Shown here piece after piece: positions 1 to 6,626 of a stretch of 8,264 nt of DNA (within the stretch, counting starts at the first letter, position 1; every line of letters begins with the position of its first letter). The notes below the pieces were generated by a model, which made no database searches, was not told the DNA's origin, and worked only from the letters and a program-made list of their open reading frames with translations. The stretch covers positions 1 to 8,264 of the forward strand of contig JAUVLL010000134.1 of NCBI GenBank assembly GCA_030600745.1, written 5' to 3'. The DNA is from Spirochaetaceae bacterium (GTDB lineage: Bacteria > Spirochaetota > Spirochaetia > B11-G9). A program made the position numbers and the translations under genes.

Positions 1-1040
1 GGTGTATCCTGAATCGCTGTGGAAATATACTTAAATGAGTATTCTTCCATCTCAATTGGTCCCTTCCCCGGTACCAGTTTGCGGACAAAAAATACCAGCT
101 GAGGAATAAAAAATATACTTACAGAAGTATTTACCAGATTAAATAGTGTATGAAACATAGCCAGATGTGCTGGAATAATAACCGGATTTGTACCCGCAAA
201 AATATCGCCTGGGACAATAATATCTACAAGAATAAGAAATGGCTTAAAAAGTATAAGCATCCATATTACACCAAAAACGTTGAACAAAGTATGTGCCCGG
301 GACGCCCGGCGGGCATTGACGGATGTTCCCATAGATGCCAGATATGCAGTAACAGTTGTTCCTACATTTTCTCCTAAAACTATTGCTGCTGCAGTGGGGT
401 AGTCTATCCACCCGGAATAAGCCATTGTAAGGGTAATTGCCATGGCGGCCGATGAACTCTGTACAATTACTGTAATTAAACCACCAATAATAACAAAAAG
501 AATCATTGATCCAATTCCATATCCGTTAAGGTTTTGAATGAATTCCAATATTTCGGGGTGATTTTTTATATCCGGTACAGAATCTTTAAGAAATCCCAAA
601 CCCAGGAATAGTAGTCCGAAACCAATTAGTATTTCTCCAATTTCTTTCTTGTTTAATTTTTTAGAGAAAAAGAAAGGCAGCCCTATACCTATTGCCGGCA
701 GAGCCATGGTTGTTATTTTAAATTTGAACCCGAGTATTGCTACTATCCAACCTGTTACTGTGGTTCCTATATTAGCTCCCATAATAACACCGATAGCCTG
801 ACTTAGATTTAGTAACCCTGCGTTTACAAAGCTGACAATCATAACCGTAGTAGCAGACGAAGACTGGACCAGTGCTGTAATAAAAAAACCGGTAAAGACT
901 GCGGCAATCCTGTTTGTAGTCATCATGTTAAGAATACTTTTTAATTTATCTCCAGCGGCTTTCTGAATACCGTCACTCATGATTTTCATACCGAATAGAA
1001 ATAATCCAAGACTGCCTGCTATAGTAAGAATCTGATGCAT
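1..1040 (-). CDS. Na+/phosphate cotransporter family protein (3' end cut by window edge)
   Basis: Inner-membrane protein of the Na/Pi cotransporter (NptA/YjbB-like, Na_Pi_cotrans) family, expected to move inorganic phosphate with sodium. I translated the minus strand from 1040 to the left edge: 346 complete codons with no stop. The family's two inverted halves are visible. Each has a QSSSA motif (residues 59-63 and 194-198) followed by a glycine-rich motif, GANIGTT (88-94) and GENVGTT (223-229), among hydrophobic helices. Known full-length members are longer and often carry a PhoU-like cytoplasmic tail; that part would lie outside the window. The start ATG (1040-1038) shares one base with the rfuD stop (TAATG) and has a strong Shine-Dalgarno AAGGAG at 1053-1048, 7 nt upstream, so translation is probably coupled. 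It is the last visible gene of the FMN-riboswitch operon. The family call is secure; the transported ion is inferred from the family. Confidence 0.93.
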   Translation of the reverse strand, partial: MHQILTIAGSLGLFLFGMKIMSDGIQKAAGDKLKSILNMMTTNRIAAVFTGFFITALVQSSSATTVMIVSFVNAGLLNLSQAIGVIMGANIGTTVTGWIVAILGFKFKITTMALPAIGIGLPFFFSKKLNKKEIGEILIGFGLLFLGLGFLKDSVPDIKNHPEILEFIQNLNGYGIGSMILFVIIGGLITVIVQSSSAAMAITLTMAYSGWIDYPTAAAIVLGENVGTTVTAYLASMGTSVNARRASRAHTLFNVFGVIWMLILFKPFLILVDIIVPGDIFAGTNPVIIPAHLAMFHTLFNLVNTSVSIFFIPQLVFFVRKLVPGKGPIEMEEYSFKYISTAIQDT

Positions 1041-1876
1041 TACTCTACTCCTTTATTTCTATTACTTATTACTGAGAAAACAATCATTCCTATAAATGTA
1101 ATGATATAGGGAAATCCTAATAGAAGATCAGCCGGAATTTGAAATATACCCTGGGCAGCATTTGAAAAATATTCAGCTCCTGCAAAGATTAAGCATGTAA
1201 TAAAAATACCTGCAGGATGTTTTCTCCCCAGGTATATTGTCACAAGTGCTATCCATCCTCTGCCTGCAGTCATATTGGGTACATATGCACCAAGCTTAAG
1301 AGAGAGTGCAGCACCTCCAAGTCCACTAAGGGCACCTGATATCAATATACTTTTCATCTGAACGTCGTAGGGATCCACGCCTTTAATCTTTAAAACTGTA
1401 AAGTTATATCCTGATGCTCTTAATCTAAGTCCAAAAGCTGTTCTATTAATAAGCCAGATAGTAAATAGTGTAAATACCAATCCCGTGTAAAACAAAAAGT
1501 TATGTCCTACCAGCTTTATAAGTTCAGGAAATTCTATAAATCTAATAACGCCCTTTGTTCCGAAAATAATGGAGCTTAGATAGTTTGTAACTCCAATGGC
1601 AAAAAGATTTGCTGCAAGACCTGCAATAAAAATATTTGCTTTAAACCGAAGAGTTAACAATCCTAAAATATATGCAAGAGCTGTACCTGCCAGTGCAGCA
1701 CCAATACTCCCCAATATTGTACTTCCAGTTAATTCAGTTATTAGTACAGCAGTGAATGCACCAATAAGCATAAGCCCTTCAAGTGCAATATTAAGCACCC
1801 CCGCCAATTCAGTAAACAATCCTCCCAGAGCTGCAAGTAGTATTGGTGTTGTCATATCAAGAATTGAGTTAATCAA
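1040..1876 (-). CDS. rfuD: Riboflavin ABC transporter permease RfuD
   Basis: Second membrane subunit of a BMP/RfuABCD-type importer (BPD_transp_2 permease family, related to NupQ/YufQ of nucleoside uptake). It is 278 aa and largely hydrophobic. Recognisable landmarks are the family signature ELAGVLNIALEG (residues 23-34), a cytoplasmic coupling loop TAFGLRLRASG (146-156) that should contact the ATPase, and TAGRGWIALVTIYLGRKHP (203-221). The start is a TTG codon (1876-1874): the frame closes upstream at a TAA (1894-1892) and TTG is the only start-like codon before ATG at 1855. Using TTG gives an 8-bp overlap with rfuC, consistent with coupling; ATG 1855 would remove seven residues and has no better ribosome site. 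Riboflavin specificity is inferred from the FMN riboswitch heading the operon, since permease sequence alone would not separate it from nucleoside transporters. Confidence 0.87.
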   Translation of the reverse strand: MINSILDMTTPILLAALGGLFTELAGVLNIALEGLMLIGAFTAVLITELTGSTILGSIGAALAGTALAYILGLLTLRFKANIFIAGLAANLFAIGVTNYLSSIIFGTKGVIRFIEFPELIKLVGHNFLFYTGLVFTLFTIWLINRTAFGLRLRASGYNFTVLKIKGVDPYDVQMKSILISGALSGLGGAALSLKLGAYVPNMTAGRGWIALVTIYLGRKHPAGIFITCLIFAGAEYFSNAAQGIFQIPADLLLGFPYIITFIGMIVFSVISNRNKGVE

Positions 1877-2900
1877 AGTGAAACTGCTTTTTTAGAGTGA
1901 ATTTTTTGGCAGTAATTAGAAAGAATATTACGGCTTTAATCAAATTACTAAATTCAAAGGAGAGATCAGAGTGGATCATCGCAACTTGTGTTCCTGCATC
2001 AAGATAAGCAAAAATCAGCCCGGCAGGAATGACAAATGCCGGATTGTTTCCAGCTATGAGAGCTACCGCAATACCATTCCATCCCAGTCCGGCGGTAAAC
2101 CCTTTTATTCCCATATGGAAGTTGCCTAAAGCGGCAAAACTTCCTACCCCCCCGTACATGGCTCCACTTATTATCATCGGTATTATAAGATGTCGTTTAC
2201 CGGGGATACCCCCATAATCAACAAACTTTCTGTTTAACCCGGACAGCCGTATTTCATAGCCCATTGGCGACTTAAACAAAAATATAAATGCAGCAGCAGT
2301 TGCAGCAGTCGCTATAAAAAAGCTGATATTAAAATGGGATGAACCCATCAGACTTGTAAGGAAATAAGAGGAAGGGATTTTTACAGTTGATATAAGGAAA
2401 CTGCTGCTGTCTCTAAATGGATCAGAAATAAGATAATCTGTTATATGTATCACTATGCCTGCTAAAAGGAACGATGATATAAGTTCATCGGTGTCCCATT
2501 GTTTTTTTAGGAATCCGGAAATGCCTGCAATTATTGCTCCAGTAAGTATTCCTGCGGTCAGCGCAGAGATAATTCCAAAATTTCTTCCGGCTATTCCTAT
2601 ATTTATGGAGACAAGGACTGCAGCCATTGCTCCTGCATATACCTGACCCTCTCCTCCAAGATTAAAAACTCCTGCCCTGAAAGCAATACTCATTCCCAGC
2701 CCGGCAAGAATTAGAAGTCCTGCCTTGTCCAGCATATTGCCGAGGTTATATATGTTTCTTAAAGGTCCTGTGAAAAAGAATGATATTGACTGTAATGGGT
2801 TATCGCTCGATATAGAGAGCAAAGTTACCGTTAAAATGACAGCAGATATCAGCGCGACTGCTGTTGATTTGAATGAACTCCTGCCAGTTTTATGATTCAT
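1869..2900 (-). CDS. rfuC: Riboflavin ABC transporter permease RfuC
   Basis: First membrane subunit of the importer (BPD_transp_2 family, NupP/YufP-like), 343 aa. A hydrophobic N-terminal helix (about residues 12-30) is followed by a polar loop. The core begins with GLLILAGLGMSIAFRAG (61-77) and the family signature RAGVFNLGGEGQ (75-86). A coupling-loop region SPMGYEIRLSGLNRKFVDYG lies at 211-230, and GLGWNGIAVALIAGNNP at 271-287. Its ATG overlaps the rfuB stop as ATGA (2900-2897), and its own end overlaps rfuD by 8 bp, so rfuB, rfuC and rfuD form an uninterrupted translational chain. The longer N-terminus relative to RfuD is normal for this paralogue pair. No separate promoter is evident. 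The permease family is clear; the substrate is inferred from the riboswitch and operon. Confidence 0.9.
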   Translation of the reverse strand: MNHKTGRSSFKSTAVALISAVILTVTLLSISSDNPLQSISFFFTGPLRNIYNLGNMLDKAGLLILAGLGMSIAFRAGVFNLGGEGQVYAGAMAAVLVSINIGIAGRNFGIISALTAGILTGAIIAGISGFLKKQWDTDELISSFLLAGIVIHITDYLISDPFRDSSSFLISTVKIPSSYFLTSLMGSSHFNISFFIATAATAAAFIFLFKSPMGYEIRLSGLNRKFVDYGGIPGKRHLIIPMIISGAMYGGVGSFAALGNFHMGIKGFTAGLGWNGIAVALIAGNNPAFVIPAGLIFAYLDAGTQVAMIHSDLSFEFSNLIKAVIFFLITAKKFTLKKQFHFD

Positions 2901-4399
2901 TTGTTCAACCCAAGCATTATTTTTCCTATGTATGCTCTGGTGATATTTTTATTCTCGATAGAAGCAGCTACTTTCCCTGTATACATTATTATAATTCTAT
3001 CTGCAATCATCAGGGCTTCTTCAATATCGGAGCTTATAATAAGTATTCCTGCACCTTTTTCTTTAAGTCTGCATATCCTTTCATAAATGGCTCCTTTCGA
3101 TTTGATATCCAGACCCTTGGAAGGTTCGGCAAAGATAAAAAGATTCGGATTTGCTTCCATCTCTCTGGCGATCATTACTCTTTGAATATTTCCACCTGAC
3201 AGAGTCGACATAAGTTGCCCTGGTTTTCCCATTATCCCATATTCTTTTATTAGGTTTGTACTATAATCAACAATCATTTTTGTGTTTAAAATTCCCCATT
3301 TAACAAAGGCTTTATACTTAAGCAGTATTATGTTGTCTGAAATTGAAGATTTTATACTTGTTCCGGTCTTTATTCTGTCCGAAGGAATATATCCTGCTTT
3401 TATCGCTCTTAAATAATGTTTATCAGTTTTAAGAACTTGATTTTTATATAGAAGATCTCCGGATGTTGGTTTTTGATGCCCGGATAAAATCTGTTCAAGT
3501 ATTTCCAGCCCATTTTCTCTTATTCCTGTTACAACAAGGATTTCTTTTTCTCTTATTGTAAAGTCAATATTAAGGAAATTATTTCCATCTCTTTCGAATG
3601 TAAGGTCCCGGGCTTCCAGAATAGTTCTTCCATGGTGTGTCTTTTTTCTCGTAAACGGCAGGTTTCCTGCCTCTCCTAAGATAAGTCTGGATAACTGATC
3701 TGTGTTAGTCTCTGAACTATTAATATGAGATACAGTTTCGCCAGCTTTCATGATTGTAATCTTATCAGCAATTGTCACTGCCTCCTTCAGTTTGTGAGTT
3801 ATAATAATAATAGACTTGCCCATACTTTTCAGCTTTCTGATAAGTTTGTGTACGGTATCTTTTTTTATTTCGCTGAAAAATGTTGTGGGTTCATCCAGGA
3901 TAAGTAATCTTATATTATGAAAGAGAATAGACAACAAAGCTGTTTTTTGTTTTTCATCTGCATTAAGAGAATTTACAGTTTTGTCAGGATCTACCTTTAT
4001 ATCAAAATTATTGCAAAGATCATTAACCCGTTCAAGAGCTTTATTTCGATCTATTATACCAAATTTAGAGGAAGGTTCAGATCCAAGAATAATATTTTCC
4101 AAAACGGTAAGTTCAGGAATAAGCTGAAGGTGCTGATGCAGCATACCAATCCCTGCTCTAAGTGCATCTGATGGTAGATTAAAGTAAACTTTTCTGCCTC
4201 CAAACATAATTGAACCTGTATCAGAAGGAATTTCCCCTGCGAGTATGTGCATTAGTGTTGATTTCCCTGCACCGTTTTCACCAATTATGGCATGTATTTC
4301 ACCGAAACCCACTGTAAGATCTGCTGAGTTAACAGCTTTTACACTGTTTTCTTTGAAAGTTTTTGTAATTTCTCTCATACTCAGCAGAACTTCAGTCAT
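2897..4399 (-). CDS. rfuB: Riboflavin ABC transporter ATP-binding protein RfuB (two fused NBDs)
   Basis: Cytoplasmic ATPase of 500 aa with two nucleotide-binding domains in tandem, the layout of sugar/nucleoside-type importers (NupO/YufO, MglA). Domain 1 has Walker A GENGAGKST (40-48), a Q-loop glutamine at 89, Walker B LLILDEPT (165-172) and the switch histidine H202. Its signature motif is eroded: SLNADEKQ (144-151) stands where LSxGxxQ is expected. Domain 2 is the mirror case: its Walker A region GIRENGLEIL (292-301) lacks the lysine, while the signature LSGGNIQR (400-407) is intact. Its Walker B reads LFIFAEP (420-426) and its switch position is ISSD (455-458). One composite ATP site (domain-1 Walker motifs with domain-2 LSGGN) should therefore be competent and the other dead. 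The gene starts 3 nt after rfuA, with an AGGA at 4413-4410 inside the rfuA end, and overlaps rfuC by 4 bp. Confidence 0.92.
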   Translation of the reverse strand: MTEVLLSMREITKTFKENSVKAVNSADLTVGFGEIHAIIGENGAGKSTLMHILAGEIPSDTGSIMFGGRKVYFNLPSDALRAGIGMLHQHLQLIPELTVLENIILGSEPSSKFGIIDRNKALERVNDLCNNFDIKVDPDKTVNSLNADEKQKTALLSILFHNIRLLILDEPTTFFSEIKKDTVHKLIRKLKSMGKSIIIITHKLKEAVTIADKITIMKAGETVSHINSSETNTDQLSRLILGEAGNLPFTRKKTHHGRTILEARDLTFERDGNNFLNIDFTIREKEILVVTGIRENGLEILEQILSGHQKPTSGDLLYKNQVLKTDKHYLRAIKAGYIPSDRIKTGTSIKSSISDNIILLKYKAFVKWGILNTKMIVDYSTNLIKEYGIMGKPGQLMSTLSGGNIQRVMIAREMEANPNLFIFAEPSKGLDIKSKGAIYERICRLKEKGAGILIISSDIEEALMIADRIIIMYTGKVAASIENKNITRAYIGKIMLGLNK

Positions 4400-4402
4400 C
4401 TA

Positions 4403-5458
4403 TTATTGTTCCTGGTTTACAGGCATTTTCAGAGTAATATCACCAGAGGCTATTTGATTGATAACAGTACTCTCTCTTTCCTGGATTTCCTGTGGAATAT
4501 TCTTCAGATAGAGTGGATGTTTGTTATCAAAGGTTACCCAACCACCTTTGACAGTGGCTATCTCGGCAGTTCCAAATTCCATTCTGCCCGTAATGGCCAG
4601 TTTGATTTTCTCGTATGCTGCACGTTCCTGTCTAATAACTGTAGATCCGATTATAACGCCTGGAGCATCATCGTAACTGCTGACATCATACATCAATACA
4701 TATTTTCCCATGTTCCTGCCTGCAGTAATAACTCCCTGGTTTGCTCCTCCTGCAATGGTCAGAATAATATCGACACCGCTGTTATACATGCTTACTGCCA
4801 GAGATCTTGCTTTCTCAGCATCGTACCAGTTCCCTACTACTCTGAAATCTACAGTAATTGAACTGTTGGCATATTCCGCACCTGTTGAAAATCCTGGTAA
4901 AATTGCCTGCATCATATCCGGATATTCCTGTCCGGCGATGAGTCCAATTTTAAGGTCACTGTTTGCCCCGTCCATCTTGCTGGAAGTAACAAGTCCTGCA
5001 AAATATCCGCTTAGAAAGCCCTGTTCCATCTGATTATATCTGAATGTATAGATACTTTTGTTTCCCTCAAGAAACCCGTCCAGTAGAAAGAACTTTTGAT
5101 CCGGAAACTGTTTTGATACTTCATCACAAATGGCAGGCATCGCCGGGTTGGTTGAAACAATAAGGTCATATTCTTTGGAAGACGCAAGAACAGTTATTTT
5201 TTCAAGCCACTCTCCCTGGTTATAACCGCCTTCAATAATTTTAATTGACCCATTGTCTGCTTCATCGATAGCTTTCTGCGCGCCATCAGCCATCATTTCG
5301 TATGTGGAGCTTCCGGCAATAACACCTGGAACAAAAACTGCTACTGAATATGTATCTGATACCTCTGTAGTCTTACTTTTTTCCTTTGTACACCCTGATA
5401 GAGTGAAAGCGATGAGAATGATAATTAGAATAGAATAAAAAACTGATTTGTTAGCCAT
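4403..5458 (-). CDS. rfuA: Riboflavin-binding lipoprotein RfuA (BMP family)
   Basis: Substrate-binding lipoprotein of the BMP/TmpC/Med family (PF02608 type), 351 aa, that should capture riboflavin outside the inner membrane and hand it to RfuC/RfuD. A signal peptide (residues 1-22: MANK, hydrophobic stretch 6-20) ends in lipobox LSGC (20-23), with C23 as the lipidated residue. The mature part has BMP landmarks: VAVFVPG (39-45), GAQKA (59-63), IVSTNPAMP (100-108), a YNQMEQGFLSGYFAG segment (141-155), KIGLIAGQEYPDM (170-182) and ILTIAGGANQGV (232-243). I chose ATG 5458 because an extended SD (AGGAGGAGG, 5472-5464) sits 5 nt upstream and the signal peptide begins there. The same family includes the purine receptor PnrA and nucleoside binders, so riboflavin is inferred from the FMN riboswitch directly upstream. 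It is the first gene of the operon. Confidence 0.9.
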   Translation of the reverse strand: MANKSVFYSILIIILIAFTLSGCTKEKSKTTEVSDTYSVAVFVPGVIAGSSTYEMMADGAQKAIDEADNGSIKIIEGGYNQGEWLEKITVLASSKEYDLIVSTNPAMPAICDEVSKQFPDQKFFLLDGFLEGNKSIYTFRYNQMEQGFLSGYFAGLVTSSKMDGANSDLKIGLIAGQEYPDMMQAILPGFSTGAEYANSSITVDFRVVGNWYDAEKARSLAVSMYNSGVDIILTIAGGANQGVITAGRNMGKYVLMYDVSSYDDAPGVIIGSTVIRQERAAYEKIKLAITGRMEFGTAEIATVKGGWVTFDNKHPLYLKNIPQEIQERESTVINQIASGDITLKMPVNQEQ

Positions 5459-5463
5459 TTTGG

Positions 5464-5472
5464 CCTCCTCCT
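5464..5472 (-). promoter_or_regulatory. Strong Shine-Dalgarno of rfuA
   Basis: On the minus strand the sequence AGGAGGAGG lies 5 nt before ATG 5458. It fixes the rfuA start and rules out the longer TTG-initiated reading from 5512, which would place this site inside the coding region and in front of the signal peptide. Confidence 0.85.
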
Positions 5473-5516
5473 GTATAATCAAGAGAGCACATGCACTGGG
5501 AGAGCGTAACAAAACA

Positions 5517-5532
5517 GTTCCGGTACTGGAAC
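5517..5532 (-). promoter_or_regulatory. Candidate riboswitch expression-platform hairpin
   Basis: Read on the minus strand, GTTCCAGTACCGGAAC can fold as a 5-bp stem (GUUCC/GGAAC) with a 6-nt loop. It starts one base after the last paired base of the FMN aptamer and is followed by the U-rich TGTTTTGTT. It could be a weak intrinsic terminator or part of an alternative fold. Its 3' side, GTACCGGAA (5526-5518), is perfectly complementary over 9 bases to TTCCGGTAC inside the aptamer (5572-5564). The stem is short for a terminator, so the mode of control is uncertain. Confidence 0.5.
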
Positions 5533-5655
5533 ATTTCTTCTCCCATCCAGACTTGCACTGTCGGTACCGGAATTACACCGATTCACCCTGAAGATTAATC
5601 AGGATTGCGGACTTTTACCGCCGGTCGGGACATTATGTCCCTCCCTCGAAGAAAT
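5533..5655 (-). ncRNA. FMN riboswitch aptamer (RFN element)
   Basis: This is a cis-acting RNA leader that binds flavin mononucleotide and controls the rfu operon. The minus strand shows the conserved RFN blocks in order. A closing P1 helix pairs AUUUCUUC (5655-5648) with GAAGAAAU (5540-5533). Next come GGGAC...GUCCC (P2), CCGACCGGCGGUAAAAGUCCGC (P3 region), a variable CCUGA...UCAGG hairpin, GGUGUAAUUCC (P5 with its loop), ACCGACAGUGCAAGUC (P6) and the hallmark UCUGGAUGGGAGAAG closing block. P2 carries an atypical loop. The aptamer starts only a few bases after the predicted transcription start and ends 74 nt before the rfuA ATG. FMN binding is expected to lower rfu expression. Confidence 0.95.
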
Positions 5656-5664
5656 TGTATTTCA

Positions 5665-5693
5665 AATATAAGAGCAAACAGGAATGATGTCAA
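5665..5693 (-). promoter_or_regulatory. Promoter of the rfu operon (sigma-70 type)
   Basis: On the minus strand, -35 TTGACA (5693-5688) and -10 TATATT (5670-5665) are separated by exactly 17 bp. The -35 is perfect and the -10 matches 5 of 6. The expected start near 5658 places the riboswitch P1 helix at the very 5' end of the transcript. The -35 lies only 5 bp from the candidate -35 of the divergent gene. Confidence 0.85.
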
Positions 5694-5698
5694 GAGAG

Positions 5699-5725
5699 TT
5701 GCCAATATAGCAAAATAACTATACT
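5699..5725 (+). promoter_or_regulatory. Candidate promoter of the metalloenzyme gene
   Basis: On the plus strand TTGCCA (5699-5704) and TATACT (5720-5725) each match 5 of 6 consensus bases, but the spacer is 15 bp, shorter than ideal. The predicted start near 5732 is only a few bases before ATG 5736, so the transcript would be leaderless or nearly so. This fits the absence of a Shine-Dalgarno sequence there. Confidence 0.5.
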
Positions 5726-5735
5726 TTTATATGTA

Positions 5736-6626
5736 ATGAAAAAGCTGTTTTTATTTTTTATCGATGGGATTGGCTTATGCCAAAAAGAGAGTCCTATCTC
5801 ACATTTATTTACAAAAATTACAGGTAAGAAGCTTATAGCAGGTAATCAGCCTGATTTTTTTGATTCAGGGGTTATTTGTTCTGCAGATGCAACATTGGAT
5901 GTTCCAGGTATCCCCCAGTCTGCAACAGGTCAGGCAACAATATTTACAGGTATAAATGCATCGGAATATCTTGGTTACCACCTTACAGCACTGCCCAATA
6001 AAAAACTGGTGGAGTTAATTGAGAAACAAAGTTTAATGAAAAGTTTGGCTGCCCGGGGAATCAGTGTTACATCTGCAAATATGTATTCGAATGAATTCTT
6101 CCAGAAAAGAGCTGCCAGAAGACGGAATGCCTTTCCTGTTTCTACCCTGACTATAAAAGCTTCGGGAGTACCCTTTCGCTATTTTTCTGATTATGAGCAA
6201 AATCGGGCTGTTTTTGCTGATATTACTAACAGACTTATTCGGGAAAGGGGGTATGATATTGAAGAGATTACACCTGAGGTTGCTGCAGGGAATCTTTTAA
6301 ATATAATGAAGGAGACCCAGTTTGTTTTTTTTGAATATTTTATGACAGATCTTTACGGTCATAAGCGTGATAAGTTATTTATAGCTGGTTGTGTCGATAT
6401 TCTTAACCGTTTTACAGGAACTATATGGGCTGGAATAGATAAGGAAGCATCTATTTTAATAATAAGTGATCATGGGAATGCAGAAGATTTATCTACAGGG
6501 GATCATACCTCTAATGACGTACCTGCCATACTTTTAACAAAAAATAGAGAAGAATCAGGAAGTTTTGCAGATTCAATTCACAGCCTTGTAGATATTTACC
6601 CCTGGGTATTGAAGTACTTTTCTTGA
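5736..6626 (+). CDS. Alkaline-phosphatase-superfamily metalloenzyme (phosphoglycerate-mutase-like)
   Basis: Probably a cytoplasmic phosphate-transfer or phosphate-hydrolysing enzyme of the metalloenzyme superfamily (PF01676 type); the substrate is unknown. In its 296 aa I see the whole two-metal centre known from cofactor-independent phosphoglycerate mutase: D10 (FFIDGIG), nucleophile candidate S62 (PQSATGQAT, 60-68), D205 and H209 (TDLYGH), D245 and H246 (SDHGNAED, 244-251) and H257 (GDHTSNDVP, 255-263). Between about residues 75 and 195 lies a smaller cap with an arginine-rich KRAARRR patch (124-130). True mutases are about 510 aa with a large inserted transferase domain, so this is not one. 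There is no signal peptide or membrane helix. No ribosome site precedes ATG 5736; a start-stop ATGTAA overlaps it (5731-5736). It is divergent from the rfu operon, which may or may not reflect a functional link. Confidence 0.87.
   Translation: MKKLFLFFIDGIGLCQKESPISHLFTKITGKKLIAGNQPDFFDSGVICSADATLDVPGIPQSATGQATIFTGINASEYLGYHLTALPNKKLVELIEKQSLMKSLAARGISVTSANMYSNEFFQKRAARRRNAFPVSTLTIKASGVPFRYFSDYEQNRAVFADITNRLIRERGYDIEEITPEVAAGNLLNIMKETQFVFFEYFMTDLYGHKRDKLFIAGCVDILNRFTGTIWAGIDKEASILIISDHGNAEDLSTGDHTSNDVPAILLTKNREESGSFADSIHSLVDIYPWVLKYFS

Noticed and set aside
150..377. Plus-strand 75-aa cysteine-rich ORF at the left end
   Set aside because: It is antisense to the continuous Na/Pi cotransporter frame; the cysteines arise from the reverse of membrane-helix codons.
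4406..4861. Plus-strand ORF of 151 aa opposite rfuA, and similar plus-strand ORFs opposite rfuB, rfuC and rfuD
   Set aside because: They lie antisense to secure coding regions, have no ribosome sites or family motifs, and look like compositional shadows.
1040..5458. Reading the ABC operon as a purine nucleoside importer (PnrABCDE or NupNOPQ type)
   Set aside because: The protein families allow it, but the FMN riboswitch directly upstream makes flavin uptake the better explanation.
4403..5512. Longer version of RfuA starting at 5512
   Set aside because: It starts at TTG, adds 18 residues ahead of a clean lipoprotein signal peptide, and would bury the AGGAGGAGG ribosome site; ATG 5458 fits all signals.
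5736..6626. Full phosphoglycerate mutase (GpmI) annotation
   Set aside because: The metal site matches, but the length (296 aa against about 510) and the absence of the large transferase insertion do not.
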